Source: Dermacentor variabilis (lineage: Eukaryota > Arthropoda > Arachnida > Ixodida > Ixodidae). From it: a DNA stretch of 64,000 nucleotides. Shown here one piece after another: positions 51,827-62,943 of this stretch; the first letter of the stretch is position 1, and the number at the start of each line of letters is the position of its first letter. The position numbers were made by a program, and so were the translations under genes. Location: assembly GCF_050947875.1 (NCBI RefSeq), contig NC_134572.1:125977605-126041604 (forward strand). The letters are read 5' to 3'. Below the pieces are notes generated by a model. That model made no database searches, had not been told where the DNA came from, and saw only the letters and a program-made list of their open reading frames with translations.

Positions 51827-52649
51827 TAACGAAACAGATACTGAAGAATATAGCTTATTCCTCCGGCCTCCTCACTGAAGTAGACAAGCCACCTCGTTTA
51901 TACTCGAAGAAACGAAAAGGCAGGCGCTCGGTAATGCGTACACAAAATTCAAATTGTGTGGGCTAATTGCGGCTTTTGAAATACGTTGCTTATGCAAGTG
52001 CACCGGAGTTTTGCGAATACGTTTTCCGAGCAGCGCAAAATTGTGCCAGCGGCCCGCGCTTAACTAAATATGCCAGCAAATGCAAGATTAGCAACCTTAG
52101 AAGAAACACTACCGCTAATCGATGTGCCAAGTTAAACGCATGGGCATCAACATTTTCGGGTACGTATTTCGGCTGCGTGTTCGGGCAGGAGCGTTACAGG
52201 CAATTACCGAACTTTCGTTTTTTTTTCTGATTTTTTCATGCGTGATGCGACGTTCGCTTGGTGTCCTTGATGAAATAAACGATATAGGCACTATGCCTGC
52301 AAGAACTAGTGGCATAGATGTCGGGATAAAGCTTGTGGAATAAAGCCGGGCTGGGATACGAGCCTGTTTGCAATAATCTGAGGGTGAATGCCTGCGCTCT
52401 ATTTCGCGAGCCCTAAATTTACCGATACAAAAATGCTTCGTTGTGGGCTCAGCAAGGCTTTTATGGCAGCGTACTTCCCACCTACATTACCTTTGTGTCC
52501 ACGTTAGAATGTGCGCTTTTGATGTAACTTTAAGCTTTTTTCATGCAGTGAGGACCATCTACAAGAAGAATTTTACTGCGATAGGACGTGGTGTCACGGT
52601 ATCAACGCTCATGCGGAACCCGCGCATGGAGGATTGCAATTGCAAGGAA
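51827..52649. other. Unassigned non-coding DNA
   Basis: No gene seen; the last ~100 bases may be decayed LINE sequence. Confidence 0.35.
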
Positions 52650-53975
52650 TTGAAAGGTATCAAATCGGCATCATGGACTTAAGGGGGATAACCTCATTCG
52701 ACTAATGCATGCCTTCGTTCTGTGCCACTTTACATACCTGGCAGCCATGCATCTATGGAAACGGGCAGAGCGGGATAAATCGAATGCACAGCTTAGGGAG
52801 ATTACTAAGCGGGTTCTCGGGTTACCCGTATATACACTTCTACAGAGCGCTTAATGCAGCTTGGCATTCATAATACTCTCGGAAGAGATTGCAGAGGCCC
52901 AGGAGCACGCAAAGCTTACTCGTCTCACTACAACAAAGGCCGGGAGATCCATCTTGCAGGAACTCAGATATCACCCAGATAGAGTAGAGGAGGAGTTTTC
53001 TGACGTTCCTCCGTCGATTCGTGAAAACATTATGGTCGCGGCCATACCTAGGAACATGCACCCCGATCATAATCGCGGTAGAAGGAGGGCAAGGGCGGCC
53101 AACCTTCTTAGGCAAATGCACAGTGATCAGCGACAGGTCAGCTTTGTGGATGCCGCTTCTATTAAGGGACGTCGGGCGTTCACCATCGTCGCTGTCGATG
53201 TTCGGCAAGGAATCACCAATGCTGCCTCTGTTCGGACGAGGGACTCCGAAATAGCTGAACAAATGGCTATTGCACTAGCCCTGCTGGATAGCTCACGGGA
53301 TGTCATCTATAGGGATTCAAGATCTGCAGTCAAAGCATTTGAATAAGGCACCGTTTGCAAACAGGCCCTCAGACTTCTTGGGGGCAAGGCAATCACGCAC
53401 CAGTTCATTTATTGGTTTCCCGCACGTCTGGGTAAGATAAACGGTGCTCCTCCAACCTCAACGAGTTGGCTCACGGGGATGCGCGTGAACTTGCCCACCG
53501 CGCTACCCTCGACCAATCGGAAGCCGACTCCCCAGAGAACAGGGACACGCCCTCCACCTACAACGAGATTACTAAACACTACTATCTCAGCCGTAGAACC
53601 TACTTTGTTCCTCCTCCGCAGCTCAATAGAGCTCAAGCATTAAAAACACTCTCTCTACTACAAACGAATACGGAACCCAATCCGTCGCTCTTACATAAAA
53701 TCTATCCCGATACTTACACCAATGCTACCTGCCACGATTGTGGAGAAATAGCCGCGTTAGACCACATGCTCTGGTGCTGTGCCCGGTCACGCTCTATTAT
53801 CGATAACAGCTCGGCCAGATGCGAGGCAGTTCTCCGCAGCCCTCTTCTGGCTGACCAACTCTGGGCTGTCCAGCAGGCCGACGATGCGGCCGAGAGGCTC
53901 GGCCTTCCGGTTCCCACGTGGGAGCGGCCCGCTTCGTGATGACTCACGATCTGCAGGACTTCATTAAAGTTTTGC
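52650..53975 (+). mobile_element. I-group LINE 3' part with RNase H, inactive
   Basis: Frames in sequence encode the post-RT region (RLMHAFVLCH, ITKRVLGLPVYT). An RNase H domain follows in 52861-53343 (VSFVDAASIKGRRAFTIVAVD, AEQMAIALALLDSS, DSRSAVKAFE). Then come a stop at 53344, FIYWFPARLG (catalytic His of PAHLG changed to Arg), a frameshift near 53460, and the final frame to 53939 with the knuckle CHDCGEIAALDHMLWCC. RNase H-bearing LINEs belong to the I/R1/LOA group. At least two frameshifts and one stop show it is dead. It is 5'-truncated within RT. Confidence 0.75.
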
Positions 53976-54417
53976 CATACCATAGCAAGTCACCCTCACG
54001 CAAGGCATGAGACCGGATTAGCTGGTGTTTCATCTCGTTTCGTGCTGTGTAAGACTTAAGCTAAGTCACCACCATAGCTGCGTTCAATCTGTGCTGCTGT
54101 AGCCACGGCAGCTTTCTAGCTTCCACTGCTGTCATGAGTGTTGTGTGAACGCGCATTAGCGTTCTCGCTGAGCAGCTGTGCTTAACGAATGGCGGTGCAC
54201 ACAGTGGTCTGATCTGCAAGTGCAATAAGCGCCAAGCTAAATCTAGTTTGCCAAAGACTAAACAGTTTTACCAGCTTTCCGTCGGTTTCGCCTCGTCCAC
54301 CAACGAGGTGCAGTGCCAGTATACGCCGTGTGCCGGCATTCTTCATCGCGCCATTGTTGGGACACGCCTTGTATCAAATATCGCTGCTGTTCCGGATCTC
54401 GCGTGCACCGTGGCCTG
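53976..54417. other. Unassigned spacer
   Basis: No motif recognised between two LINE remnants. Confidence 0.35.
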
Positions 54418-54800
54418 ATGATGAAAAACTTTATTTATCCCTCTTTAAAGGGAAGGGGGCAGCGGAATAGAGGGTGGGGGGTGGAGGAACTACTTGAAGT
54501 AGGCCTCGTCTATCCTCTCAGCACACTCAAGGATGGCCTCCTGAAGGTCAGGCCTCGAGCTGCGCAAGGCAGTCTCCCACTGATCCTCACTAGATATTAA
54601 TTGCTTGAGGAAAGGGAGAAGAGGGTGATTAGGGCACCCACACATGATGCGGTTTAAGTCTGCTTTGGGAGAGACGCAGAATTTACAAGAGGGAGAAAGC
54701 CAAATGGTGGGATGAATGCGGTGGAGGAGATAAGGGCAGGGAAGGGTGCGAGTCTGCAGCTGTCGTCTGAAGTCACCTCCACGTGTTGTTAAAACACCGT
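54418..54800 (-). mobile_element. LINE 3' end (minus strand), I-group-like
   Basis: On the minus strand a frame gives a cysteine knuckle remnant (CKFCVSPKADLNRIMCGCPN) and then QWETALRSSRPDLQEAILEC, ending soon after DEAYFK. Comparable W-E-x-x-L-x-S-x-x-x-x-x-Q C-termini occur at the end of tick I-group LINE proteins. The 3' end reads TAAATAAAGTTTTTCATCAT, including a polyadenylation-like AATAAA. Confidence 0.6.
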
Positions 54801-55005
54801 GCGCGGAGCTATAGAGTGCAAACGTAAACCTCGTTATCCTTGTGAATGCTTTACTTTCGGGCTAACCTCTGTTTTACTGCGACATCAATCACATTGAGGC
54901 TCACGCGCATTTCTGCCGTCGGCGTGAGGTTCGGCGCGAGGTTCTGCATAACATCTTAGGTCGCGTATGCTGCATGTGTGAGCAAAAGCGTGCGAGGGTG
55001 AGCCT

Positions 55006-55766
55006 TGTTGCGTTTCGCCTGCGACACGTGGTTTTGCCGGCGCGACTGCGGCGGGGCGGCAGACATTTTGGCCCGATCGTCGTCGCCGCAACGCTCATCG
55101 GCAGGTGTTTCCAGGCGCGACTGCGGCGATGCGACCGCAAAGGATCACCCTCGCATTCCAGTCATTGTGCCAGAACCAGGCGCTGCGAAAGCAGGGATCA
55201 TCCTCTCATTACGGTCATTGTGCCCGACCGGCAGCGCTACAACAGGGTGCTACGAGATCGTGCTCGACATGGTGCTACGGCATCGCTACAACAGGGTGCT
55301 ACGAGATCGTGCTCGACATGGTGCTACGGCATCGCTACAACAGGGTGCTACGAGATCGTGCTCGACATGGTGCTACGGCAGCGCTACGACAGTGTGCGTC
55401 ACCATTAGCCCATTGTACATTCACGTGCTCGTCTTTTGAGGGGTTCCTTCTTGCCCTCAACTGCGAGAGTATAAAAACAGCTGCCCCGGACGCCAAAAGG
55501 GAGGGGCTCCGATTTCTTCTGTTGAGTGAAGTGCTCTCCCGTCTCTCTACTTCGGTCAAACCTGACCGCCAACTCTTTGCGATGTTAAAATAAACAAGTT
55601 GTTTCGTTGTTACCAGTCGACTCATGCTTTGCCGGGACCTTCGGATGCTTCCAGTTGTACCCCAGGCCGCCAGGCCAACGCTACCCTTGGGGCTTGCGAC
55701 CCAGGTACAACCACGGGCGTCAGCGCCGAGTTCCCAACAGATCGTACCAGCGGTGCGATCCAAACA
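55006..55766 (+). repeat. 5' LTR of copy 2
   Basis: Carries TATAAAAA (55470-55477) and AATAAA (55589-55594). U3 contains three perfect-looking 49-bp tandem units (55236-55382). One substitution from the 3' LTR was noticed (GACCTTCGG here, GACCCTCGG at about 61710). Confidence 0.92.
55236..55382 (+). repeat. Three 49-bp tandem units in U3 of copy 2
   Basis: Units start GCTACAACAGGGTGCTACGA at 55236, 55285 and 55334. The same array is at 61305-61451 in the 3' LTR. Copy 1 has only a diverged, unexpanded version here. Confidence 0.9.
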
Positions 55767-56120
55767 TCTGGTTGGCAGCGGTGAGATCGCCTCCGACTTC
55801 AAACAACTGTCTGCCAGCGGTGAGATCGCGACAACGGAGGCCAGCAGCGAAGAGATGCAGTTGACTGTATGCTGAGCAGCTCAACGACGATCCGGGAGCA
55901 GTGCAACGAGCCCTGTGTGACGACTGGTTGCCTGCAGCGGAACGACTGCGCGGAACTCTTGACTGCGAGGTTTGGTGAGTGCGGGACTTTCTTCTTCTGA
56001 GCTTTGCCAGGCTTTTGTTAGTGTCAGAAACAGAGCTGGTAATTGTGGTTGTCGTTGCTGCCGGGTTAGTTTGCGGCAAGACAATAGTAAGCAGTAGAGA
56101 AAGCAGCATTCAGAGCAGCC
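55767..56120 (+). other. Leader with putative primer-binding site, copy 2
   Basis: TGGTTGGCAGCGGTGAGATC follows the LTR after TC; it differs from copy 1 at one base (G for C). A related TCTGCCAGCGGTGAGATCGC follows some 40 bases on. Ends at the gag ATG (56121). Confidence 0.6.
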
Positions 56121-57959
56121 ATGGATTTGAAGTCGTTGCGCAAACCGAAATTGTTGGAGCTTGCAAGAGAGTTGGGTCTGGATGTCTCGGACAAACTCAG
56201 AAAACCAGAACTGATAAAGGCTATTCTTGAGTTAGAGGCTGAGGATGACGAGCTGTCGGAATGCCTTGAGACCATTGAAGAGAGGGAGACTGCAAAAAGA
56301 CAGGAGCGCGAACTTAAAGAGCAAAAAGAAAAAGAAGAGCGCGAACTTAAAGAACAAAAAGAAAAACAAGAGCGTGACCGTCAACACGCTTTGGAAATGA
56401 AGCGTCTTGAGGTAGAGATGGAACGCGCTCGTAATGGAAGTCAGGCACACGGTGCAGGAGAACGCGTATTGTTCAAAATGACTGACCTGATGCGGCCGTT
56501 TAAGCTTGGAGAGGACATTGGTTTGTTCCTGGTTAACTTTGAGCGAACGTGCGAGAAGCAGGGGTTCTCTCGGGAAACGTGGCCACAGCGCTTGCTCACT
56601 TTGTTACCCGGCAAGGCGGCCGACGTAGTCGCTCGCTTGGATAGAGAGGAAGCAGAGGATTTCGACAAAGTAAAATCGAGTCTGCTAAAAAAGTACCGGC
56701 TGTCTGCGGAGGCGTTCCGTCGGAAGTTTCGGGAAAATGAGAAAGGCAAAAGTGAGTCATATACAGAGTTTGCGTATAGGCTTATGTCGAACATGCAGGA
56801 GTGGCTCAAAGAAGAGAAAGCGTTTGGTGACCACGATAAAGTTCTGCAGTGTTTCGGGCTAGAACAGTTTTATAGTCGGTTACCGGAGAACGTGCGATAC
56901 TGGGTCTTGGATAGGCCAGACGTTTGTACGGTGGCTAAAGCCGCTGAGCTAGCCGAGGAGTTTGTGACGCGTCGGGCTCGCGGAGCTAAGGACGGTCAAA
57001 AGGGTGAATTTGGCTCGAAGTTTGAGAGGCCGAAGTTCACGCCCATGAGATTAAAGGGGGACACGCGTAGTGCGGATGCGAGTGAAAGCAGCCCGACCAG
57101 ACGTAAAGAGACGGCGGCAGCCAAACGCAGAAAGCGGTTCGAGATGAGGCGAGCGGGCGTTTGTTATACGTGCCAGAAGCCGGGTCACTTTTCGGCGCAG
57201 TGTCCGGAAACAACACCAAAAGTTGTGTTTTTTTCAATAGGCAGCACTGACGAGAACATGAAGCTTCTCGAGCCTTACATGCGAGACCTCCTCGTGAACG
57301 GGAAAGAGTGCCGAGTGCTTCGCGATTCCGCAGCTACGATGGATGTAGTTCACCCGTCTTACGTAGAACCCCATATGTTCACGGGCGAGTGCGCATGGAT
57401 CAAGCAAGCCGTGGAAGCTCATAGCGTGTGTCTGCCGGTAGCAAAAGTGCTTATTGAAGGACCTTTCGGAGCGCTTGAGACGGAGGCGGCAGTGTCATCT
57501 ATGCTGCCACCCCAGTACCCGTACCTATTTTCAAACAGGTCCGATCACCTCCTGCGCGAGAAGGGGCTTTTGTTTGGTGAAGCTAGTGTTCTGGCCTTAA
57601 CCAGATCGAAGGTTCGGGAGCTCGCTGCAAAGGCGGTAGTTGCGGGGCCGACGTTATCAAACAACGAAAAAGGGTCAGAGGCGCAGCAAGCTGATATTCA
57701 GAGCACGCCCGAACAGAATAAAATTGAGTCTGTAGCGTTGAAGGCGCCAGATACTGGAGAGGAAAATCCCGATTCGGGAAAGTTAGAAGAGCTATCTACT
57801 GATTTGCTCATCGCGCCTACGTCAGACGGACTTGATAGGTTGCTAAAAGTCAGCCGGTCGGCTTTGATAGCCGAGCAAAAAAAGGATGGCAGCCTGGAAA
57901 ACGTGCGCTGCAATGTCAAAGAAGGTATCGCCAGGAAAACTGCGCGTTTTGTGGAATAA
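56121..57959 (+). CDS. Gag-protease part of copy 2, ended by a stop before integrase
   Basis: 612 codons, the same start and domains as copy 1: SAP-like helices, a coiled coil, gag, a CCHC knuckle CYTCQKPGHFSAQC and a DSA protease site. The coiled coil is longer than in copy 1 by about 20 residues, through an extra ERELKEQKEK-type repeat. In the polyprotein, gag would form the particle and protease would cleave it. A TAA at 57957-57959 replaces AGA of copy 1 (two base changes), so integrase and RT cannot be made in the same product unless the stop is read through. Confidence 0.85.
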   Translation: MDLKSLRKPKLLELARELGLDVSDKLRKPELIKAILELEAEDDELSECLETIEERETAKRQERELKEQKEKEERELKEQKEKQERDRQHALEMKRLEVEMERARNGSQAHGAGERVLFKMTDLMRPFKLGEDIGLFLVNFERTCEKQGFSRETWPQRLLTLLPGKAADVVARLDREEAEDFDKVKSSLLKKYRLSAEAFRRKFRENEKGKSESYTEFAYRLMSNMQEWLKEEKAFGDHDKVLQCFGLEQFYSRLPENVRYWVLDRPDVCTVAKAAELAEEFVTRRARGAKDGQKGEFGSKFERPKFTPMRLKGDTRSADASESSPTRRKETAAAKRRKRFEMRRAGVCYTCQKPGHFSAQCPETTPKVVFFSIGSTDENMKLLEPYMRDLLVNGKECRVLRDSAATMDVVHPSYVEPHMFTGECAWIKQAVEAHSVCLPVAKVLIEGPFGALETEAAVSSMLPPQYPYLFSNRSDHLLREKGLLFGEASVLALTRSKVRELAAKAVVAGPTLSNNEKGSEAQQADIQSTPEQNKIESVALKAPDTGEENPDSGKLEELSTDLLIAPTSDGLDRLLKVSRSALIAEQKKDGSLENVRCNVKEGIARKTARFVE

Positions 57960-60560
57960 GGTGGAGTCCTGTACCGGAAGTATCTAGACCGCAGAGGAGT
58001 GGAGTTCGATCAGCTGATCGTTCCTCAATGCTATCGTCAGGATCTGTTGCGCTTGTCGCATGGGGGTTCGTGGTCCGGACACCTAGGAGTTAAGAAAACT
58101 AAGGACCGTCTCTTGCAAGAGTACTATTGGCCAGGGTGTTTTCGGGACGCAGACCATTTCGTGAGGACATGTGACACTTGTCAGCGGGTGGGCAAACCAG
58201 GGGACAAATCGAGGGCGCCGTTGAAATTGGTACCTATCATTACGGAGCCTTTTAGACGGCTCGTTATTGATACTGTGGGACCTCTGCCGGTAACAGCCAC
58301 GGGGTACAGACACATTTTGACTGTGATCTGCCCAGCAACAAAGTTCCCTGAAGCAGTGCCGCTTAAAGAACTCAGCTCAGTTGAGATAGTTAATGCACTA
58401 CTGTCCATATTTGCGCGAGTTGGTTTCCCTGCGGAAATCCAATCAGATCAGGGCACAGTGTTTACTAGCGCTTTGACGACAACTTTTCTCGAAAGGTGTG
58501 GGGTAAAGCTGTTACACAGCTCAGTGTACCACCCACAGTCGAATTCCGTTGAGAAGCTCCACTCCGTCATGAAGCGCGTGTTGAGAGCGTTGTGTTTTGA
58601 ACATCGAACTGACTGGGAGCTGTGTCTGCCTGGGGTGATGTTTGCTTTAAGGACCGCGCCGCATGCGGCTACGGGGTTTTCGCCAGCTGAACTGGTGTAC
58701 GGTCGCTCGCTTCGATCTCCGCTTCGCATGCTTCGAGAATCGTGGGAAGGTAGGGGCGACGACCCAGTCGTGGTGGAGTACGTGCTTAAGCTCCTCGAAC
58801 GCTTAAGAAGGGCACAGGAGTTGTCAGGTGAAGCAATGACAAAGGCCCAGCAGAGGGCCAAGGTTTATTATGATCGGACAGCCAGGGCCCGTCGTTTTGA
58901 GGTTGGCGATGAGGTCATGATATTGCGCACATCGCTAAACAACAAACTAGACGTGCAGTGGGAGGGCCCAGCACGAATTGTTCAGAAACTGTCGGACGTT
59001 AACTACGTGGTAAGTCTGCCAGGAAAGCGGAAAGCACAGCAAGTTTACCACTGTAATCTGCTCAAACCTTATAGACAAAGGGAAGCAGTGGTGTGCATGA
59101 TGGTAAACGTTCCTGAAGAGCTTCCGGTCGAGCTTCCGGGACTAGGCTCAGTGACGAACAGGGAAGACACCGGTCAAGTCATTAGTGACCTTATCAGTAA
59201 AGCACCGCTGTCGCCTGAGCAGAAAACCGAACTACACCAGCTATTACAAGAGTTTCAAGGTCTGTTCTCTGAGAGGCCTGGTAGGACTTCGGTACTTACT
59301 CATGATATAGAACTTACCTCCCCAGAGCCAGTACGATCCAAGGCGTATCGGGTGTCACCCCGCCAGAGCGATATTATGGAGGCTGAGGTAAAGAAAATGC
59401 TACAGCTCGGTGTTATTGAGGCAGGTGAGAGTGATTATACCTCCCCTTTGATTTTAGTTGAGGTACCGGGCAAGGAACCTCGTCCTTGCGTCGACTACCG
59501 CAGGCTTAATTCCATCACTAAGGATCAAATTTATCCGATCCCTAACATCGAGGAGCGCCTTGAGAAAGTTAGTAGCGCTCAGTTTATTTCCACCCTAGAT
59601 CTTGTCAGGGGTTATTGGCAGGTTCCACTTACAGAAGAGGCTAGTAGGTATGCGGCGTTCATTTCACCAATGGGAACATTCCGTCCTAAAGTGTTGAGTT
59701 TTGGTTTGAAGAACGCGCCATACTGTTTTTCAAGTCTCATGGATAAAGTGTTGCGGGGACAGCAAGAATTCGCTTTACCGTATCTAGACGACGTAGCGAT
59801 ATTCTCCGCATCCTGGTCTGAGCATATGGCACACTTGCGGGCAGTGCTAACCCGCCTGCGCGAAGCGGGCTTGACAGTAAAGGCTCCTAAGTGCCAGTTA
59901 GCACAGGCCGAGGTTGTCTACCTCGGTCACGTGATTGGTCAGGGTCGTCGCCGCCCCTCTGAAATAAAAGTGGCCGCTGTGCGAGACTTTCCGCAACCGC
60001 GCACCAAGACCGATATTCGGTCGTTCTTGGGTGTCGCCGGCTACTATCAGAGGTACATCCCTAGGTACTCTGATATCGCGGCTCCCCTGACGGATGCTCT
60101 AAGAAAGACAGAGCCTCAAACAGTCGTCTGGGACGAGACAAAGGAAAGAGCTTTTAGCGCCCTAAAGAGTGCCCTAACAAGCCAGCCTGTGCTACGATCG
60201 CCAGACTATACAAAAGGGTTCATTGTTCAGTGCGATGCTAGTGAGCGAGGCATGGGCGTTGTACTGTGCCAACGGGAAAATGGAGAAGTAGAACACCCCG
60301 TCCTGTATGCTAGTCGTAAGCTGACCAGTCGTGAGCAGGCGTATAGCGCCACCGAGAAAGAGTGTGCGTGTCTCGTGTGGGCCGTTCAGAAATTGTCATG
60401 CTATCTAGCCGGCTCGAGGTTTATCATTGAGACGGATCACTGCCCTCTCGAATGGCTGCAGACCATCTCTCCCAAAAATGGCCGCCTCCTGCGCTGGAGC
60501 CTCGCTTTACAACAATATTCCTTTGAGGTGCGTTACAAAAAGGGCGAGTCTCAACGGTAA
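57960..60560 (+). pseudogene. Integrase-RT-RNase H part of copy 2, detached and frameshifted at its end
   Basis: The frame continues after the stop; the first ATG is at 57999. Integrase has the full H-H-C-C zinc site (VRTCDTCQRV; TGT at 58170), the catalytic D, D and E, and a C-terminal module. RT with TLDLVRGYW and YLDD follows. RNase H keeps its first three acidic residues. An inserted C near 60545 changes the last codons to KGESQR and a stop, removing the terminal GNADGLSR block with the fourth RNase H aspartate. It has no known way of being translated after the upstream stop, so it is probably dead except by complementation from other copies. Confidence 0.85.
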
Positions 60561-61074
60561 CGCCGATGGCTTAAGTCGAAGCCCCTAACGTAGGAATCAG
60601 CCTCAAAATTGTTTGTTACTGATGTTTTTCTTCCTGAGGCAGGATTTTTTTTTAACATATTGCTTTTGTTTAGTGTTTCAAAGTGATGATATGCTTTCTA
60701 GTGCAATTTTTCAATTTGTGGACGCGTTCTGAGTGATGCTAGACTACTGTAAGGAACTAGGCAGTGGTATAAAAAGGGGGAAGAGCCTGGCAGGGCTTAG
60801 TGAGGGTTGTGCCGTGCTTGCTGACTGAGCGGTTGAGTTTCAGCGTAGTTCTAACGCTTGCCGGGAACGAGAACAAAAATGTGAACTCTCCCGAAGTCAC
60901 TTTGCAGTGTCCCGTGCGAACCTGAACTAGAGAACGAGGCCTTCTCTGTGCGCTGCGCTCAAGAAACGTCGAGGGACGCCCGACTTCGGTTATGAGCATC
61001 ATCGAGCGACATCCCTCCGGACAGCGGATGCAGTCCCCTGTCCATCGGGATCTCCTTCCCCCGGCGGGGCGGTC
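60561..61074 (+). other. 3' untranslated block of copy 2
   Basis: Homologous to 34711-35196 of copy 1, including TATAAAAAGGGGGAAGAG (60767-60784). The opening bases are the out-of-frame end of RNase H. Confidence 0.6.
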
Positions 61075-61835
61075 TGTTGCGTTTCGCCTGCGACACGTGG
61101 TTTTGCCGGCGCGACTGCGGCGGGGCGGCAGACATTTTGGCCCGATCGTCGTCGCCGCAACGCTCATCGGCAGGTGTTTCCAGGCGCGACTGCGGCGATG
61201 CGACCGCAAAGGATCACCCTCGCATTCCAGTCATTGTGCCAGAACCAGGCGCTGCGAAAGCAGGGATCATCCTCTCATTACGGTCATTGTGCCCGACCGG
61301 CAGCGCTACAACAGGGTGCTACGAGATCGTGCTCGACATGGTGCTACGGCATCGCTACAACAGGGTGCTACGAGATCGTGCTCGACATGGTGCTACGGCA
61401 TCGCTACAACAGGGTGCTACGAGATCGTGCTCGACATGGTGCTACGGCAGCGCTACGACAGTGTGCGTCACCATTAGCCCATTGTACATTCACGTGCTCG
61501 TCTTTTGAGGGGTTCCTTCTTGCCCTCAACTGCGAGAGTATAAAAACAGCTGCCCCGGACGCCAAAAGGGAGGGGCTCCGATTTCTTCTGTTGAGTGAAG
61601 TGCTCTCCCGTCTCTCTACTTCGGTCAAACCTGACCGCCAACTCTTTGCGATGTTAAAATAAACAAGTTGTTTCGTTGTTACCAGTCGACTCATGCTTTG
61701 CCGGGACCCTCGGATGCTTCCAGTTGTACCCCAGGCCGCCAGGCCAACGCTACCCTTGGGGCTTGCGACCCAGGTACAACCACGGGCGTCAGCGCCGAGT
61801 TCCCAACAGATCGTACCAGCGGTGCGATCCAAACA
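61075..61835 (+). repeat. 3' LTR of copy 2
   Basis: Offset 6069 from the 5' LTR, with the same 49-bp array (61305-61451), TATAAAAA (61539-61546) and AATAAA (61658-61663). Ends CCAAACA, followed by GCCT. Confidence 0.92.
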
Positions 61836-62325
61836 GCCTGCGAACGCAGTCCTATCTCGCGTGCGCGGGCTAGGAAGGAGGGGCTGAAGCGCGCCGTCTT
61901 TTGTCACGCGCGCAGCATAGGTGTGAGGCGAGGGAGGGGGCTTTCTTCTCCGGCGGCTGTTGCTTACGGCACGGTATATTGAAAGCGACCTGCTACATGG
62001 CCAAAATGCGCGCCCGCGAGGGCCTCATCTTCAAAGTGGTCAGCGATGTTGGCAGAGTGCGCGTTGTGCCGGTAGCTTCGTATGCGCTGTGCTTTCGACG
62101 TTTCGTTCGCGTTGAAGCGAGAGGTGCACGAAGTTCAATTCGTTCGTTGCTCGTGCCGCGATTCCTCACTCCAGCGTTTTCACAGCGAGTTGGCGCGGCC
62201 ATGGAGAGCGAGGTGTTCATGTTTACCTGTGCGCACGGGACACCGAGTTTGTTAAGTTAGTAAACGAGTGTTTACAAGTTTATACGACCAATAAAACTAC
62301 TATCCTTGCTTCGTATAGCGGTCTA
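61836..62325 (+). other. CpG-rich block ending in a polyadenylation-like signal, unassigned
   Basis: Unlike its AT-rich surroundings, this stretch is GC- and CpG-rich. It has a short frame (61901-62260) without a known domain and ends at about 62288 with ACCAATAAAACTACTATCC. It could be the end of a retroelement or an exon of an unrecognised transcript. I cannot assign it. Confidence 0.3.
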
Positions 62326-62943
62326 CTAATCTGCTATCGCAATCAATGCTTCACCTTTCGGGCGAAACTGTCACTGTTTTTTACTACTTTATGTTTTCGG
62401 GTGGCGTTGTCATTTGGCTAGCACAGTACGATTCTCCAATGGAGCTAACGGAACTGTGCAGCTGTTGGCGTATGCATTATTAACAAGCAGTCGTGCTTGC
62501 CCTAGATGGTCCACGGGTTTCCTAGGGCATACTTAATTAGCATTGTGGGTGGCCGCAACCCTAAGCTACAGTCGCAGAATATCTTGATCATTCCCCGTGT
62601 TCTTTAAGCTAACATCTCAATGCAAGATAGATATATACATCAAATTGTACTCTTGAAACGTTTTCTAGCAATAGATAAAGAAAGAAGGTGCTGGTGATTT
62701 TCAGGCTGACTTACTTTAAAACCTGTAATAGTCGAGTTTAGAAAACCAGTAACCAGAATCCACTCTGAAGGCAGTGGTGCGGCGAAATTTCACGCAGGCA
62801 TTTGCCTCCTTCTACAGTGAACCTGTTCATGGCTAGGCTTCCTTGCATTTTTGTTCTGCGTCAACAAAAATGGTCCTCATCAGCAATGGTTCATACCCCC
62901 TTAAAGAAGCCAAGAAAAATGCAGTGGCTCATCGCTTTAGTAA
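62326..62943. other. Unassigned non-coding DNA
   Basis: No gene seen. The last 80 bases may be decayed RT sequence of the LINE that follows, ahead of the in-frame stop at 62941-62943. Confidence 0.35.

Larger units (their letters stand above)
55006..61835 (+). mobile_element. LTR retrotransposon copy 2 of the same Gmr1-like family, 6.8 kb
   Basis: LTRs of 761 bp (55006-55766, 61075-61835) start TGTTGCG and end CCAAACA, flanked by the 4-bp target duplication GCCT (55002-55005, 61836-61839). The LTRs differ at one noticed base. The interior is nearly the same as copy 1 but is broken by a stop at 57957-57959 and a one-base insertion near 60545. It keeps the integrase zinc cysteine (TGT, 58170-58172) that copy 1 lost. 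The LTRs carry a different tandem array from copy 1. Confidence 0.93.

Noticed and set aside
54974..55593. Overlapping frames in the copy 2 LTR (also 61077-61662)
   Set aside because: They are produced by the 49-bp tandem array in an LTR and are open in several frames at once.
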